Assembly: GCA_016795375.1 (NCBI GenBank) | Contig: JAEUHJ010000126.1 | Coordinates: forward strand, 1-34,467 | DNA length: 34,467 bases | DNA from: Verrucomicrobiaceae bacterium | GTDB taxonomy: Bacteria; Verrucomicrobiota; Verrucomicrobiia; Verrucomicrobiales; Verrucomicrobiaceae | Reading direction: 5' to 3' | Shown: positions 33,762-34,467 of the stretch, piece by piece | Layout of the letters: each line of letters starts with the position of its first letter | Position numbering within the stretch: the first letter of the stretch is position 1 | Made by a program: the position numbers and the translations under genes | Notes under the pieces: model-generated | What the model saw: only the letters and a program-made list of their open reading frames with translations | Databases searched by the model: none | What the model was told of the DNA's origin: nothing

Positions 33762-34467
33762 ATGGCGGATCACCCGCATCTGCACGTCATCATGCCAGGA
33801 ATCGCGCTGCGGGAAGATGGGTTGCGCGTTTATCGAGCCAAGGGGGCGAAGTATCTCTTCCCCGTGAAGGCACTCGGAGCGGCCTTTCGGCATCGTTTGA
33901 GCCGGCTCATCCTCCAGCACGACCGCGAAGCGCACACCCGCCACCATGCGCAAATCGACCCGCAAGTGTGGAAGCTGGCGTGGGTGGTGGACAGTCGTGG
34001 CGTGGGCGATGGCGTGCATGCGCTGCGCTACCTCGCCCGCTATGTGAGCAAAACCGCGCTGAGCGAGTCACGCCTGCACGGCTACGACGAGCACGGCAAC
34101 ATCCGCCTGCGCTGCCAGAACAGCACCACGGGCCAGTGGAGCGTCATCACACTCAGCGTGGACGAGTTCATTCGGAGATGGAGCCAGCATGTGCTGCCAA
34201 AGGGCCATGTGCGCGTGCGGCACCACGGCTTTTGGAGCGCCGCCGCCAAAGCAAAGCTGGCACGCGTGCGGCACCTCCTGGGCCTCGCCACGCCATCCGC
34301 ACCGCAGCAGCAGCCCGCGAAGACCCAACCCAAGTGCCCGTGCTGCGGGAAAGAGATGCACCTCAGCGGCCGCCTCGATCCGCTGCCACGCTGGCGCGAC
34401 CTCATGCACCTGCGCTTTGCCTGGCGAGCCAAAGCCGCCGCAAGAGGACCACCCGCAGCCAGCCAAG

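Larger units (their letters stand above)
33289..34467 (+). pseudogene. IS91-type (Y2) transposase, broken into three frames, partial at window edge
   Basis: Three pieces in different frames make one transposase. Frame A (from ATG 33289) holds the N-terminal zinc domain: CDDCGKTRFAYHSCNHRACPKCGG and the MMTLIQ strand. Frame B (about 33600-33682) holds LTAVLHTWTRQ. Frame C (from 33762) restarts with MADHPHLHVIMPG, the histidine-containing strand that normally follows directly, then ARYVSKTAL, EFIRRWSQHVLPKGHVRVRH and a C-terminal zinc finger CPCCGKEM; it stays open to the window end. The A/B and B/C breaks lie at or in inverted palindromic repeats (33553-33600 and 33683-33761). The family moves as single strands by rolling circle. 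The element is almost certainly inactive. Confidence 0.85.

Overview
The window is GC-rich, gene-dense bacterial chromosome that looks like the PVC superphylum, most likely a verrucomicrobium of the Prosthecobacter/Verrucomicrobium kind. The pointers are a DUF1549/DUF1553 'planctomycete cytochrome c' protein, a large multihaem cytochrome paired with a sugar-dehydrogenase-like beta-propeller, a long NagB fused to a PIG-L-like domain, a Tat-signal sugar isomerase/epimerase and several orphan sensor kinases. This assignment comes from gene content only; no rRNA is present.

Layout. 1-1698 (minus): a response regulator cut by the window edge and its upstream membrane histidine kinase, with a plausible promoter at 1703-1730. 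1849-4493 (plus): glycerate kinase, fabD and a secreted thioredoxin-fold protein. 4501-9544 (minus): a four-gene cluster of epimerase, DJ-1/PfpI protein, five-haem cytochrome and secreted propeller; the last two overlap by 7 nt. 9622-10424 (minus): ubiE/menG just downstream of tRNA-Leu(CAG). 10578-12596 (plus): UvrD/PcrA helicase. 12661-15287 (minus): a hypothetical coiled-coil protein and a PAS hybrid histidine kinase. An AT-rich divergent region holding a perfect 7-3-7 palindrome separates them from a Fur-family regulator (15582-16064, plus). 16079-17965 (minus): NagB/PIG-L fusion. 18086-21106 (plus): DUF1549/DUF1553 cytochrome protein. 21107-26880 (minus): a tight five-gene run of two small unknown proteins, an ATP-grasp-like protein, a secreted esterase and a GAF/multi-PAS NarL-type kinase. 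26942-32908 (minus): a giant alpha-2-macroglobulin. 32976-34467: a graveyard of insertion sequences, with an IS3-type relic, a strong terminator hairpin and an IS91-type transposase broken into three frames and running off the window.

Themes. Many products are exported: cytochromes, propeller, esterase, epimerase, A2M and redoxin-like protein. Sensing is heavy, with three histidine kinases, only one of which has a separate response regulator next to it. The most notable observations are the NagB fusion whose PIG-L domain has lost both expected metal-binding motifs, a pair of inverted palindromic repeats inside the IS91-type transposase, heptanucleotide tandem repeats inside coding sequence, and the small-protein/ATP-grasp operon. 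No CRISPR array, prophage or recognised defence locus was seen.
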